A stretch of DNA of 64,000 nt from Tigriopus japonicus (GCA_010645155.1 JAAGOF010000269.1:57384-121383), one strand, 5' to 3'; shown: positions 13,501 through 26,544, counted from the stretch's first letter. Translations and numbers: made by a program. The notes: a model not told the origin generated them from the sequence alone.

Positions 13501-15722
13501 CCTGCCAAGGACAACCAATCGGCCGGACTTTGCAAAATAGCCGCTACTTCTCGATGACCTTCATCATTCCGTTCACGGGCTTTATCCAAAGGGGTCTTCC
13601 CATCTTCGTCTCTCAAATCCGGATTGGCCCCATGTCTCAATAAGACTCGTGCAATCTGCGGTCGACCAAAACAGGCCGCATAATGAAGCGACGACGATCG
13701 TTGTCCCTTGTTGACATCGGCATTCTTCTGACACAGATATTCTACCATTTCTTGCGTGCCAAAAGCAGAGGCCCAATTCAAGAGTGTCTGACCGACATCA
13801 TCCATGAAATTGACCTCCACATTGCCACTATCCACGGCTTCAATGAGCGCATCCGTGTCTTTGGAGCGAATGCAATCAATCAGATGACGATGAGTGCGCT
13901 CGCCCGTGGAATCCATGGGTCTGAGCACGCCCGAAATTCGCGAGGTCGAGCTCGATCCACTCCCATTGGACACATTGGACACCGAAGACATCGATTTGGA
14001 CAAGGCCGGTCGACCTTCGAATAGCAAGACCAACAACAGATCCGTGAGTCGCATGGTGTCCAAAACGCACCGTTCATCGCCCTGAAGAGCGTGCTCAATG
14101 GCATCGGGCAAAGCACTCCGGAGCAAGGAATGCGTGATGGCCTCGGATCCTCGACTCAAAATGGACAACAAGCTAATCGTGGTGGATATGGATGACGAAC
14201 TGGCCGCGGGTCCACCTCCATGAGCGGCATCAACCAGGTTCGAGCCCGAGCCCGCACTACTCACATTGAGTCCGGCCATGGCCGGAGTGAGTGGGGCGGC
14301 GGTTCCGCCTCCATTGGACGTGATATGGGCGTTTCGGAGTCGATTCAAGAGCTCATCGGTCAATCCGTGCTCATTCAACGGCACCGGATCCATATTCTTC
14401 CGAATGAATCGATCGGCCAACGAGGCAAAACACTTCAAGGCCCCTTCGGCCACGTGGAAATCTTCGTGTCGAAGCAAAGTGGAAAGGCATTCCACGCTAT
14501 TGGGCAAGCTCTCATCGGTGGGTTCCATTTTGGTGCACAATCGACACACTACGGACATGGCCGAGTGAAGGGTGTCCTTGTGGATCAAGGCCCCGTTGTC
14601 GCGGATAAAGGTGAGAACACCGGCCAATCCGCCGCTTTCAAAGACCGATCCGGCTTCTCGGGTGCACACCAGTTCCAAAACCTTGATACATTGCTCGGCC
14701 AAGTCTTTGGAGGCGCGTGAGCCCACGATATCGGCGATGACCAAGCGATTGCACATGGCCTTGACGGCGCCATCCACGGCCACGATGCGTCGGGTGCATT
14801 CGGCCGAGACATCCAAATAGTAGGTGATGGCGCGAGCCGTGACTTCCAAGACCTGCAACCAAGAGCGCGATGTCAGCGGTTATCCGTTTGAAGCGTTTCG
14901 GCGTGCCCAGTGGAAGGATAATTTTAAGCCGATGATTGCCGACTTTCACGATACGTTCGGAATCTTTGCGATGTTTATCTTTATTCATCCCTCGAGAAAA
15001 TTGCTTTGAATTTTATATTTTTAGGACGCAAAATGGTTTTATGAGCAACGTGAACGTGAAGCCACACTTTTGTACCTTTCGTTCGTTTGGACAGGTTACT
15101 AAAAAACCTTTTGAGTCATCATCGTTGACATCACGGTCCGACATTTCATGATTTTACTTTTTTTTGCCGTTACGATTGAATGCTATTCTCGTTTTTTGTT
15201 TCGTGGTTATCCAACCTGGCGGTTATGGAACTCAATACCTTCTCAACTTAATGGACTCTTCCTTCATTCTACGTAAACGCTAATCACCGATGTCCATTAG
15301 CCGTGATGTCAAATTAAACCCACTACCTTACTCAATCTTCTCATGAAGATCGGGGTGATTATCGACTCGAGTTTATCATAATTTCATGGCCAAGTTTCCT
15401 AGTCTTTCATCATTATATTTCAATTACCAACTCCATCCTAATCTCCCGGAGAAAAAGGTTTTCATTATCGATTAATTGTTTGATTTTTGTTCTCGTTATT
15501 TCTATTTCATACCTGATCGGGCGCTTGTTCATCCAGGAAAATGCGGCAAAGAGCGGGCAGAAAAGTGCGCGGCGGACAACTCTCAAAGCATCGATCCACG
15601 TTGTCCGACATGAGCAAGAGCATGCACAGCTGTTCCAAGGCGATCAATTGCATATCGCGCTCATCGCCACTGCCCATTTGTAGCCATTCCAACAACGTCT
15701 CCGGATCCACCTCCGACATCAT
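4583..15722 (-). CDS. HECTD1: HECTD1 E3 ubiquitin-protein ligase (six exons, 2773 aa)
   Basis: HECTD1 is a very large HECT-type ubiquitin ligase. CDS exons: 15722-15513, 14852-10593, 10266-9921, 9793-9599, 8432-5304 and 4764-4583. They total 8322 nt with matching phases at every junction; human HECTD1 is about 2610 aa. The N-terminus ([30 protein letters not shown]) matches the vertebrate protein closely and is followed by an armadillo-like region. Ankyrin repeats lie at about residues 394-512, a SUN/discoidin-like domain in the second half of exon 2, and a MIB/HERC2 domain ([13 protein letters not shown]) near its end. Acidic and polyQ linkers follow, and the C-terminal HECT domain carries the catalytic Cys2708 in [10 protein letters not shown]. 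The protein ends in EKGFHLN as in vertebrates. The start is either of two adjacent ATGs at 15717-15722. The gene is complete and in tandem with FOXO. Confidence 0.95.
9183..9408. mobile_element. 226-bp hAT-like MITE in HECTD1 intron 4
   Basis: The ends are inverted repeats: TAGTGATGGACGGAAA on the left, and TAGTGATGGACCGAAA read inward from the right. The flanking octamers GTGCTAAT and ATGACAAT agree at 5 of 8 positions, as expected for a decayed 8-bp hAT duplication. There is no coding capacity. It lies wholly inside the intron between HECTD1 exons 4 and 5. Confidence 0.65.
15283..15359. mobile_element. 77-bp TA-flanked MITE remnant in HECTD1 intron 1
   Basis: The left end reads ATCACCGATGTCCATTAG and the right end finishes CGGGGTGAT, with TA on both sides. 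The left end is related to the terminus of the 214-bp element at 56424-56637, including the following CATTAAACC-like motif. This suggests two members of one Tc1/mariner-type MITE family. The right terminal repeat is short and imperfect. Confidence 0.5.
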
Positions 15723-16593
15723 CGTGACTGAGCACCGATCCAGCCAGCGGGACCGCCCAACGGGGCGGCGAGAGACGGCGCCTGACTAGATTCGGGGCGG
15801 TGGAGGCGGATAGAGGGCGAGACCGGGGGCGGGGCGGGATCACGATCGGTTAGTTGGCGTGGAAATGAATGTACGTAGGTGAGAAGAGATGAGATGAAGG
15901 CTGAAGAAGAATCAGCTAGAACGCGGATAGGGATAGATCGGGAGTCGGGAGCGGGTTTTCTCGTCGAGTCAAATTATTCGACGAATGAGATGACTACCCA
16001 CCCAATGTTTGGGAGTGAATGAGGGAGCTAGACCACTTTTTCTTTCAATTGGTGCTCCGTGCACGAAAGTTTGATACAAAAAGTTGATATTTCAATGCAG
16101 TTTTCGAACCATCGGAGATCATTTTCGTTTTAATTCGCGTTCACTTGAACCCAAAACCCTAGATTTTTTATTACATACATTGCAACTGCCAGGAAATTAG
16201 ACTAAAACAGAAATAACTGTGTAATCATATGACAAACTCGCGATGTTTTCTCATAAAACGTAATTTGAACCTTAACCGATCATTTCCAAATACTTTTTAG
16301 TTTCTAAAGTCATCCCCCTTTTTTTTAGCCCCTTTTTCCCCTTTAGTTTCTAAAGCCCAGAGTCATGTCCAATCCTCCGGTCAAAGGTATCCTTGATTTA
16401 GTAGTATGGTTAAGTCGGATGTAATACGATTGCCAAATGATATGATAAATTAATGGACGCTTAGATCGGCCTTAAGACGCGTTTACTTTTTCAAAACGTC
16501 GAAAGCCGAGGACTGCTAACTAAATGACGATGATAAGGAATTAACCAAAACCGAAAGCTTTCCATGTGGTGATGATTTCTAGTCCATGTCATT

Positions 16594-16733
16594 CCAAGTC
16601 ATTCTTTCTATTTTGGTGAAACAAAGTTTTCAGGTCAAAATAGGGAACTTGTTAAAGTTTCTCCAAGTCATTCTTTCTATTTTGGTGAAACAAAGTTTTT
16701 CAGGTCAAAATAAGGAACTTCTAAAGGTTTTCC
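16594..16733. repeat. Two-copy tandem repeat, unit about 69-71 bp
   Basis: The unit starting CCAAGTCATTCTTTCTATTT is present twice head to tail, at 16594-16662 and 16663-about 16733. Differences are few, including an extra T and a substitution in TAGGGAAC/TAAGGAAC. This is a recent local duplication. Confidence 0.9.
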
Positions 16734-17943
16734 GGCCTTTTTTCTCGGCTTTTGATCGTGAAAGGTCGACACAATCTGCGCAAAAGATTGGCGACATTTG
16801 ATATTTGAATGACAAATTTGGGCCCAGTGACCGCGGGCTGGTTGAAATTCCAAGAAAAAGGAAACAACAACTACTGATTTCCTTCTCATATTTAATCGAA
16901 AATGACTTTAATAAAAACTGAATTATTTAAGGGAACTCGTTTCTATTTCACCTATCCCTACTAATTTTCAGCCTGGATTGTCTCTTTAACCTTGACGGCA
17001 ACGCAAAACTGAATGTTAGAGAACAGTGCTGCCCCGTACTTGATCCATATTAGACCAGTAAGTCGAAATCAAGTATTTGCAAACCGCATTTTTCTTTCAA
17101 AATGAAACATAATTGGAATTCTGAGAAGGAAAAAATAACAAGGTAGTTTTCATTCTTAAAAGTGATTTTGATTTCTCCTTTAGCGCGATTTTTGGAAACT
17201 GCTATGATTTCACGACCCAAACCTAGCGTTTTCAGCAGCGCTTTTGATGTCGTCATTGAATCTTTCTTTTCTTAGTCACCATCCAGAAAGGCGCTCTTTG
17301 ACGGTTGTAGTGCCACCAAGTCAATACTTAATGTCAAGTATTAGTCCTTGTCTAATATCGATTGTCGAATCTAATCTTCAAGTATTATTTTTGTTCTCAA
17401 TATTCTACAAATAAAACACAAACATCGGGTTTGTGTGAAATGATATTTTTGTTTATTTTCACATTCAAAATAAGCATAAAATCATTCGCCAAACCGTGGA
17501 AAGAAAAGACTCTCTCGCAAAAAATATTATACTCACTCTCCATGTCCGGAATATTTTTACTTTTGGTCGCTGTTTCAAGATTCACAACAATGGAGAACAA
17601 AAGTAGACGCCAATCTGGTTTCTTAATTCTTAGCGTTCCAATGTCCTGATCTGTAACGTATTGACCAGTCTAATGGATATGAAAGAGAAAGATACTTAAA
17701 AACCTAATTAAATAAATTAAACAATTCTATGTCATAGGTGCAATCTTGAACAAAAAATCGGATCTTTTAAATTGGTGGCAGCGATAAAATGTTTTGTTCT
17801 TCGTGAATCGTTGACGGCCACTCTTAAATATAAAGTACTTTAATTCTTTTGCCAACTCTCTAAGGCAGCGCAAAGCTTGTTAGGTTGCGTGAATAAGAAT
17901 GCTAGGAAGAGATCTTCGAAGTTCAAAATTGTAGTTCCAGAGT

Positions 17944-18272
17944 GCAATTGAAGTGTGGCTTTGTTGTGCCTTTTCATGGAGCGAGAGTATCGACAAGTGC
18001 GACGACCAACTCGCACTGTGCATGCACTTGCAAAGAGACAAAACTTGGCGTAATTCAAGAAATTGTGCAAAATATGTTGCATTGACTTGTTCTAGCAATG
18101 TAATGATAGTTTAGCTACATCAAATAGGAAACTATGTTACAAGTTTGGCACATTTGCTTGAGAAATGGTGAATTTTGTCTCTTTTCAAGTGCATGCACAG
18201 TGCGAGCTAGCCGTGGCAGATGTCGACGCTCTCGCTCCATGAAAAGGCACAACAAAGACACACTTCAATTGC
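17944..18272. repeat. Long inverted repeat (100-bp arms, 129-bp loop)
   Basis: The left arm 17944-18043 is the reverse complement of the right arm 18173-18272 over 100 bases without gaps, with 10 differences. Weaker similarity continues on both sides. A transcript across it could form a long hairpin. Open frames on the two arms give similar Arg-rich peptides (SRSMKRHNK) simply because the arms are related; I do not regard them as genes. Confidence 0.9.
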
Positions 18273-19026
18273 CCTATTTAGAACTAAGGCAGCCAGTTTA
18301 TGTACTTTGTTCTTGCATCCTTTACGTCCTTTACGTGTTGTTAATAAACATTAGGTGATTTTGCATTTCAGTGTGCAACGTAAAATTCAAACTTTACGTC
18401 CATTCTTCTGGAGATCGGCCAATATTGGTTCAGTTTGTCACATTAATGTAAAAAAGCATTGTAGTTAAGGCTTCCTTCCCTCCCTTTTTGTGTGGAAAAT
18501 GATCACTCTGAGTCACGCCAGTTTATCGAAAAGGGGAGCTTCTCCTTTTCTCTTTCTCTCTCATCTCGGTCTTTGAGTGGCTCAAAATCTTGTATAATTT
18601 CCACCTAATGGCCGGTAATTTTAAGGCCCTTGGGTGGGATGAGAGCCATTCAAACTTATTAACATGTCTTTACTTTCTTTCGACTTTTGCATCAACTGTC
18701 TTCTGCATTCTGCCACCAGATGTCGTAAATCGAGCTCCTAGAATCATGACACTCTTGGATAAACGAATTTGGACTTTATTTCATTTTTCATTCAAATGAC
18801 GGTCATTACTATAATAATTCTTTCGACTAGTTTCTGAAAATATTTCAAGTACCTATCTTTGTTAATACTATTCTGAAAAAAAATAACTGAGCCAAAGTTT
18901 GACGACTTTCAACCGGATTGGTGGGAGAAAAGTGGGAATAAGATGAGTGGTTAGAATTGCGGAAAGAAGCCTTTTGACGTAAGGCTGCATACTTGAGATA
19001 CAGATATTGTTTGGCATGGAAGAAGA

Positions 19027-22000
19027 TCACAGCAATCGAGATAGGATAAAGGTTGTAAAAATAAAGCTCAATCCAAAATTCATATTGGAAGATGATCCTG
19101 CAGTTATGGGTTGAGCATTTAGCATGCTACCACAAGTGGTCAAATCGAAATCCGAGCCCATCACGTCCAGTAATTTATTGAGGGCCTCTGGGCTCTTGTC
19201 CAGCATCTTCTGGAAATCATCTTCCGAAAAGCAATGTCTCATCTCCGATGCACACTCGTATAATGACTGAAAATGGAAAAAGAAGGAGCTATATTTTCCG
19301 GGAATCGGTCTCAATTCTACCGTATAGTTACCTTTTGCACAAAATTACAAATGAGATTTATGTGAAGAGGTCTGGCTCGAGCCTCGCTCTTGCTGGTAGC
19401 CAACTCGTTTCTGGCCTCGACGATGCATTGCTGACGTCTGAAATAAAAGAAAGATTGGCATAATTACCATTTTCTGAATAATCATTTCGAAATAACATTA
19501 ATACTGTCCTCTATTGATGCACTATAATCTTAAAAGAAAAATTTAAATGATTAAATGATTAAATCGAATTTTTGAAATAGAATTTTCTTCCTACAAACAA
19601 CCATAACACCATCTTAGGAATGGTAAAGAAAAAAATTCAGAAAATTGTTTCTGACCCATGTTTTAAGTGACATTGTATTAATTTTAGGCCCATGACCTAA
19701 CTAATAGAACTCAATTACATATGGAGCATTGTCTCTTCACCTCAAAACTGGTCTCAAATGTCTTTGGGACTTGAAAATGACTTTTCAAGCTCAATTAAGT
19801 GCCATGTTCTGCAAGTGCATTTGCTTTCTGGACAATCAAAATAGTATCAAATGCACGCTTAACTATCTATGCACCATATAATCCGGCAAAATTTGTGTTA
19901 AATGAGTAGAAAAATCATAACAAAATTGTCTTTTTTATAATTTAGTTGTAAAAAAACGAGCCCTTTTATCGGTAGATGGCGCTAATAAAACCTTCATATC
20001 GAAGTCGCGTACGTTGGGTTGAACACAAGAAATAAATTATTCTGAGGTGAAACTGAACTTTTTCAGTTGAATAATACTTGCTAGAGCGCAAATAATTGTG
20101 TTTTCTTCTTCTTCTTCTTATATTCACTACAGAGATATTCAATTCATTCCTTTAAGTTTTAGAGATATATAAGAGATATCAGGAAACAGTATTTTTAATA
20201 ATTTGTGTTAAAGGATTCTTCGTCCCTTTACAAGAAAAGGTGGTTGAATTTCAGGAAATTCTTTATGGTTTGTTTAAGTCTGAATAGTAGTTGTCACAAT
20301 CTAAATGCGGTAAAGCTCAAAACCGGAAAATAAATGCCGGAAAACGTTGCGATTAAGACCATTTCACATCTTCTTGAGCAACAATTCATTGTGTTCTGTC
20401 AAGCTCATTTTCCCTTTGAAGCGAACAATGGAAGTAGGAAATGATTGATCACGGATAATTTGTAATGCACGTTTGTTAAAATTTGTTTGATTAAGATGTT
20501 CATTACACATAACAGTTTGGATCATAATTCCTTCTGCTTCTATATATATAAATTTTAAAAATATATAAATATCCTTCTATATTTAAATAAGACATGTAAA
20601 TTGTAAACTTTCTAAACCTGAAACAGTCAAAGAAAATTCATCATACTTCTCCATGGCTTCGCCAACTTGTTGCAAGTTGCACATCTCCGTGGATTTCCAC
20701 GGTTTTCTTCCACTTTCCACATATTCCTTGATGATTTCGCATTTTTTGTAGATCTCGCCAATTTGTTGGCCGTCCGTAAGCTTAATCAAGGACTCCAATT
20801 GCATATCTTTGAACAATCTAGAAGAGAAACCAATGAGATTGTAAAATATTTGGTCTTGGTGGAGTTGTTTTCAGAATGCCTGAGACACTCAAAGGTGGAC
20901 ATATTTGACGAAAATCAAACTTGATCTATGGATGAGACAATCTGTAAAATATTATGGTTCATCTGTTGGATTGAATTTCACTTGTCAATCGCTACATTAT
21001 CAAGATAATATGTACACTTCATGTACCAAATAACAAAACCAAGAGATGTCCCAAAATTCCCAAAAACATTTCTTTATTACAAAAAGACCAATGAAAAAAA
21101 ATTACCACATTTGAATATTCTAGGACGTAAAACAGAAAATCAAAGTGAGGGGCTCATCAATTGACAAAGGAAATGGTCGTTTGAAAGAATGTTCAACCTT
21201 CATCTTTTTACCGTGAAATGCCCACCTATGCAAAACGGGAGAGAGTTTTAACCATGACAATGGTTGTGATAGTAATTGGATTGCACGCCTTTTGCAATTT
21301 ATTCCTCCACGCTCTTGGAAATGTATCATTTATTTTGCTCTAACAACAATTATAACTTAACAATACATTTAATTCATCCTCAAGACAGTCATCCTGTCCT
21401 CTTAAAACAAATTGTTGATGCAAATACTGATGTGTTTAGAGTTGGATTTTGGCAGAGTTTTGTCATTTTGGTTTTTAGGGTCAAAAACCTGACCACAACT
21501 AAACTTTTCAACAAGCAATAGACCTTATCTGCCATAAAACATGGCAGCACTGCCAACTCGAAATCCATTTTTATAACTATGGATGGAACTCGAAATCGAA
21601 CTAGTTCGAGTGTTGCCAAATTGGTCCCCTTTTAGATCTTTTCAAAAAGTTCTATGCAACCTACCCTGTTTAACAGCGATAAACTTCCGAGTCAAAACTG
21701 GCAGCACTCCTGGTTCGAAACACATCACTAGATACAAATCCTCCATCCCAAGCTAAATGAAATGTACATTTTAAGAAATCGTGCCTTGGATCTCTATTCT
21801 CCCACCATTTCCATTTGCAACCACAATCCAATTACCATAGCCACCATGGAGGTGTGTGACAAAATTCGTGCCAGACATTTTGAAGTGCAAATGAAGCCAG
21901 TCTCAAACTAATCCTGGGCACGTGATTTCCCAAGTTTCAGTTCGTTTGTCGTAATCCAACCTGACTGAAGCCATTTGCAAATGAAGTCTAATTCCAAGTC

Positions 22001-23688
22001 GAGAAAAAAGGGACAGGAAGCTCTTTAAAGTGGCGTTTTAAAGTTTCTGAGGGATAAAAATCCTTGCGACAGGATATGTCGTGGACTATACAAACAAAGT
22101 TTTTTTTTACAAATAAGTCTCCGTCGTAGTTCGAGCAGAAAGATCGTCACCATGATTGATTGAAATGAACGAATCCTAGGCAAATCCCGATTCTTTCCTA
22201 ATGACACGAATCTAGAATATTCTGGTTGGAAAAACATGTATTGCGACCATAACTGTATTTCAAACCAAACGGAAATCAGGCTATCACACTTTGTGTATTC
22301 TATAGAGAACGTTTACAATGAAACGGACTTTTCAGGACCTTGAATCATTTTGACTGTCACTTTTTGAGAGAAACACTGACAAGGATAAAGAAATGTACTC
22401 CCTAAGGCCTAAAGAGCTTTTGTTCCTTGAGACAATTTGTTGAGTTCTGGCCTTTCAAAAAGCATGCTCAAAGACTTTGTTGTGACCGATGATGACCTCA
22501 ATGGGCATTCATGACTTTTTGAAACTTCTCATCATATTTCACGGATAACAAGAAACATGCGAACCTCAAAAGGATTGGCATGATTGCCCAATTCTTCAAA
22601 TGATTCTTCAACAATCAACTTGAGCATGCGTGATCCACTCCATCAACCAAGTTCATTGTGAGCACTTCAAAAGGGCATCGTTGTACTATTTCCAATGCAT
22701 TTTCACTCAAGCAAAGAAGAGTTTGTTTTTAAATAAAGCGTGGATATTTCTCAGGTTTCAACCAAGAGAAACTTGACCTTTGGAGACATAATTAGGAGTG
22801 TCATACCGGTAATAACCAGTCCAAAACCAGTCGGAAACCCAGAGTACTAAGTTACAAGATTTTCCGCCAACTGAAACGGGTTAGTTTTATTCCTTCGCAA
22901 TATTTGAATGTGGGCTTTATGAGTTGTTCATGAATGCCTCGACCAAGTGTCCATCTTCATCTTGTTTCTTGGAAGCCATCCTCGACTCAATCTCAATTCA
23001 TGTTTGAGGATTTTTTTTTTGTATCTGACTCAAAGTGTGAGAACTTGAGATGGCTCGATGGTTTGAATAGCAATGAATACGTTTTGACTAGAAAATAACC
23101 ATGACGATTGGTTCTGTAGGATAGTAGTAGTCGTTAAAAAACGGTGCTAATTAACTGCCTTGAAAGGAACGGAAAAAGCCAATCAAGCATCATTGGGAAA
23201 AGTCAGGAGTGATTTGCGCTTCTTGCGTCACGTTCATGACAAATATCGTTGGCAATCACGTCCAAAAAGAGGATTTTCTTGTCCGTTTGATCTTCTTTCT
23301 CCTTGTCCAATTCAAGGTCTGTGGGAGGAGGATCAAGGTGATTGTGGTCAAGTCCCAACTGATATTCGTTTTCATGGCTAATATTTCAGCAGAGAAATTG
23401 ATAGCTCCATTCCCTTGGACTCTTTGACCTTGACCATGGTTTCGAATCTTACCTGAGCTCGTCCTGCTCGAGACATTTGGCCTTGTGCCTTCCACATCGC
23501 TCGATTTGCTCGTCCAATCGGTCACAGACTTCGTGGAATCCTGTTCCAGCGTGAACACGGGCTTGGACCTCTCTCATACATTGTCGATGGTTATTGTCTT
23601 CCTCGAGTTTTTCGGCGTCTGTACATTCTGCGGCCAGGGTTGTGGAAAGCATGGCACTGCACAAGATTAAACATAGGAACGGCTTCAT
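19027..23688 (-). CDS. Secreted GPI-anchor-type protein with two tandem six-cysteine units (250 aa, unrecognised)
   Basis: I do not recognise this family. CDS exons are 23688-23453, 20817-20647, 19437-19332 and 19266-19027, 753 nt in all with consistent phases (2, 2, 0). The product has a signal peptide (MKPFLCLILCSAMLSTTLAA) and a hydrophobic C-terminus (GLSFIFTTFILSRLL) after a small-residue stretch (AGSSS), as for GPI attachment. Between them lie two copies of one cysteine pattern, C-x14-C-x17-C-x9-C-x6-C-x32-C and C-x14-C-x25-C-x9-C-x6-C-x32-C. Each has RQC or RQQC at the second cysteine. The exact spacing match supports both the joins and an internal duplication. The exon 2 donor (AA|GTATGA) is the least certain junction; an alternative 20 bases downstream puts exon 3 out of frame. 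Likely a helical, disulphide-bonded extracellular domain, possibly like the nematode T20D4.11-type families, but I cannot show homology. Confidence 0.78.
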
Positions 23689-26544
23689 TGTGGATGATGG
23701 TTTTAGTTGGGCACACGAGGAACACCACTTTTGAATGATACTGTCGAAGAAGGGCACTTGAAGGTTGGCTGGAAGAAAGGGTGAGGTCTCGAGAACCTGA
23801 TATGGTTGGAGACTGGAGCTGAGGAGTCGACGGAGCTCTGTCTGATTTGAATTTTTCTCCAGGACTGAGTGACATCAAAGTTTCGTACGAGTACCATCGC
23901 TGCCACCATACATGCTCACACTGAACGTGGACAACCTTTGAATGACAATCCAGGCACTCTCATTTCATTTTGAGTTAGTGTCATATTGAATAAATTTTTC
24001 AATTTTGAGACAAAATACAGAGACCTTTTATTTTATGTTTTTTTTTGAAAATAATAGACAATTTTTAATTTGCCTCCCGTCACCTAGAAATGATTGCGTG
24101 CATCGGAGCAGATGCACTTAATTCTTCAATGGGGTATTCTTGGCAATGCTTATTTTTTGGTAAAAGTCACCACTTGTAAGTCGAGTGGCTTTGAAATCCA
24201 TAAAAATGAAGCAATCTTTGTCAAATTTGGTATGTCATATTATTTAACCATTGTGAATGTGAAACAGGGAGGAGACGTGGCGTCGTGGTTAGCGCAGTTT
24301 CCTATAGTGAGAGAGGTCCCAGGTTCGATTCTCCTCCCCGACCTTTCTCAAGGAAACTTTTAGACGCTAATTCACACCCACAGACGGAGAACCATTCTGA
24401 TACCGGACATGAAATTGCCTATCAGAAAAAAATTGGACGATGTGATGGCTGGCTTTGCTGGCCGGGCGAGGCTTAACCCTCCGACCCTAGCACCAACAAT
24501 CCAAAAAAAAAAAAGAATGTTGAAGTAGAACAATATTGGAAATGTTGTACAAAAATCAGGAGATTCACAAAATCATCAAGTTCTTACGATCTCCTTTGGC
24601 TTTTGGTTCTCAAATTCCTAGTCAAAAGGTTGCGAGATTTCTCAAAACACAAACAATCAATATGAATGCCTCATTGCTGAAATATCAGCCAATAACATTT
24701 TGAAAATATATAGACCTTAGTTCAAAAGTTTGTGGATATTGAACAGGAATAAATGGGCAATAACAACATCAAATTTATTTGGCTTGTGTTTCTACAATAG
24801 ACAAGTACACAACTCACTCAATTATCTGTTTGAATGAATTTTATGATTGATCCCTTTACATTCCAGAGTGCATTTTCCAGCTTTAATGTGAAATCTAACT
24901 TCCTCTTAAATCATCTTACATATGACACCAGCTACTCCCATAAGCAATGGAACAGTAACGACCTCTGGTGAGTAAATTTCGTACCCCTGTCCCTTCAACG
25001 CCAATGATATTGTGACCATATATGGTTGTGGAAAAACAATGTTGTTCTAAAGCTAGAAGTGTATGTGGCAGGGGTGCAGTAGCCGAGATGTCGACGATGC
25101 CTTGGGAAAAGATTGCGCAAGGAGAGGTTCCCTCATTCAGTCATTTCTCGTTCGTTCGCGCAACGAACGACGTGCGCCTTCACGATCATCTACCGTGTTT
25201 GGAATCAGTAGGTAGGCAGTAGCTACACACACTTCTTGCACTCGAATCCTTCGCGTGAGCCAATGTCAAGCCCGTAGTTGGCCAACTTGAACTTGAACTC
25301 ACATTATTAACACACCAGTCTCAATGGGAAAGAGTCAGCCAGCGACCCGATGCCAATCACAACCAAAAACCTTGTCAGCCATGACTTGGATCAAATTCTT
25401 GACAGCTCAAAAGACAAGTTGGGGGCCACACATGGGATGGTTTAGACTGGCATAGCACTTGAATAATAAAATAAAGGTTTTCATTTTATGTGGGAGAATC
25501 AAAAAGGTTTTACTCTGTCGCGTTGGTAACTTGTGGATTGGTTAAAGGCGACCGCAGCTACGTTTTGGCAAACAATTTGCGACGAGTTTGTCCTTGCAAA
25601 ACATTCGTCTTTGATTACTTTAGCTATTTGATCAAGGGCGTAGTAGCTAATGGAAGAAGGAATTGAAAGTAAACTTTTGCATTCTTGTGTTGGTCAAAAT
25701 TGATTTAATCATGCTATTGGATTGAAACCGTTTTCAGAGTTGTAAGAGAGGTGTGCAAGAAAAATCAATAATCGCCATGTATCAAAATGATACACAAATG
25801 TGTTGCACATCTCCAAAGAGAGTTATAACTAATTCAAAGAGTTTATGTTTATTTAAGATTGATGTAGAACAAATTTGAAGGCAGAATATCTCTACTTTAT
25901 TTGGTTACGTGTGTTAAAGGATTGTTTCAGTTTGAGAATTTCTAAGGAAAGGTCTTTTAAAAAAGGAATAATAATCAAATGAAAATTGATCAACCAAACT
26001 TTGTCCTTCTTATCACAACCGGTATTCGTTTTAGTCACACAATATGCAACACTAATCAAAGCTCAAAATCCAAACAGGTTGTTCAACAACGTTTTTGACA
26101 GAGCATGATGATGGGATACTCGAATTTGAACGGATAAAAACATCAAACAGACGTTTTAAGGATTTAAATTGGATTCATTCATGCAAGGAAGAATTTGCCT
26201 GAAGTTGGACTAAGCTTTGAAGTAATCAAAACTTGATTGAGTTTGTTGACAGTTTGAACTCTATTTGTATCTCAACAGAAAAGATACCAAATTGGTTGAT
26301 TCAATATAGGAATTCAAATTCTTTGGCTCAGCTTCTTTGTTCTTGTGTACTTTGACTACCTTTCTACAATGAAAAAAAGGCGCTCCTTGGAAAAACTGAT
26401 TCACAAATATAAAACGGTGATCTTATGAAAATAATACTTTTAGCTCTTCTATTTTTATTACAGTTCCACCTTTTTATTATTATCATTATAGATTAAAAAA
26501 GGAATGACTTCGGTCATTTAAAGTAAAACAGGAATGGAGGTTGA
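23689..26544. other. Spacer between the six-cysteine gene and SMYD
   Basis: No gene is supported. It contains a tRNA-derived SINE at 24268-24514. Sequence near 25070 (CAGGGGTGCAGTAGCC) resembles one end of a hAT element, but I found no partner end. A minus-strand AATAAA at 26454-26459, about 90 nt past the SMYD stop, is a reasonable polyadenylation signal for SMYD. Confidence 0.5.
24268..24514 (+). mobile_element. tRNA-derived SINE
   Basis: The 5' head carries Pol III promoter elements, an A-box-like GTGGTTAGCGCAG and a B box GGTTCGATTCT. An unrelated body ends CCGACCCTAGCACC, and a run of twelve A closes the element. Imperfect target duplications flank it (GAATGTGAAACAG on the left, GAATGTTGAAGTAG on the right), typical of LINE-driven retroposition. 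The head diverges from a functional tRNA and is followed directly by the body. Confidence 0.85.

Larger units (their letters stand above)
15723..19026. other. Spacer upstream of HECTD1
   Basis: No gene is supported. The first few hundred bases (to about 16000) are GC-rich and purine-rich and should hold the HECTD1 promoter and 5' UTR. The rest is AT-rich and contains a 69-bp tandem duplication (16594) and a long inverted repeat (17944-18272), both listed separately. Confidence 0.5.

Noticed and set aside
17840..18358. Two Arg-rich peptides on opposite strands (SRSMKRHNK) as possible paralogous genes
   Set aside because: They are the two arms of one inverted repeat read outward; the similarity comes from DNA self-complementarity.
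20627..20646. Alternative donor CAG|GTTTAG for exon 2 of the six-cysteine gene
   Set aside because: It puts exon 3 out of frame with an early stop, while the GTATGA donor 20 bases earlier gives a frame that restores exact cysteine spacing.
24268..24345. A functional tRNA gene
   Set aside because: A and B boxes are present but the cloverleaf is not convincing, and the sequence continues into a SINE body with a poly-A tail and target duplications.
25065..25100. hAT end CAGGGGTGCAGTAGCC
   Set aside because: No partner terminus or 8-bp duplication could be located nearby.
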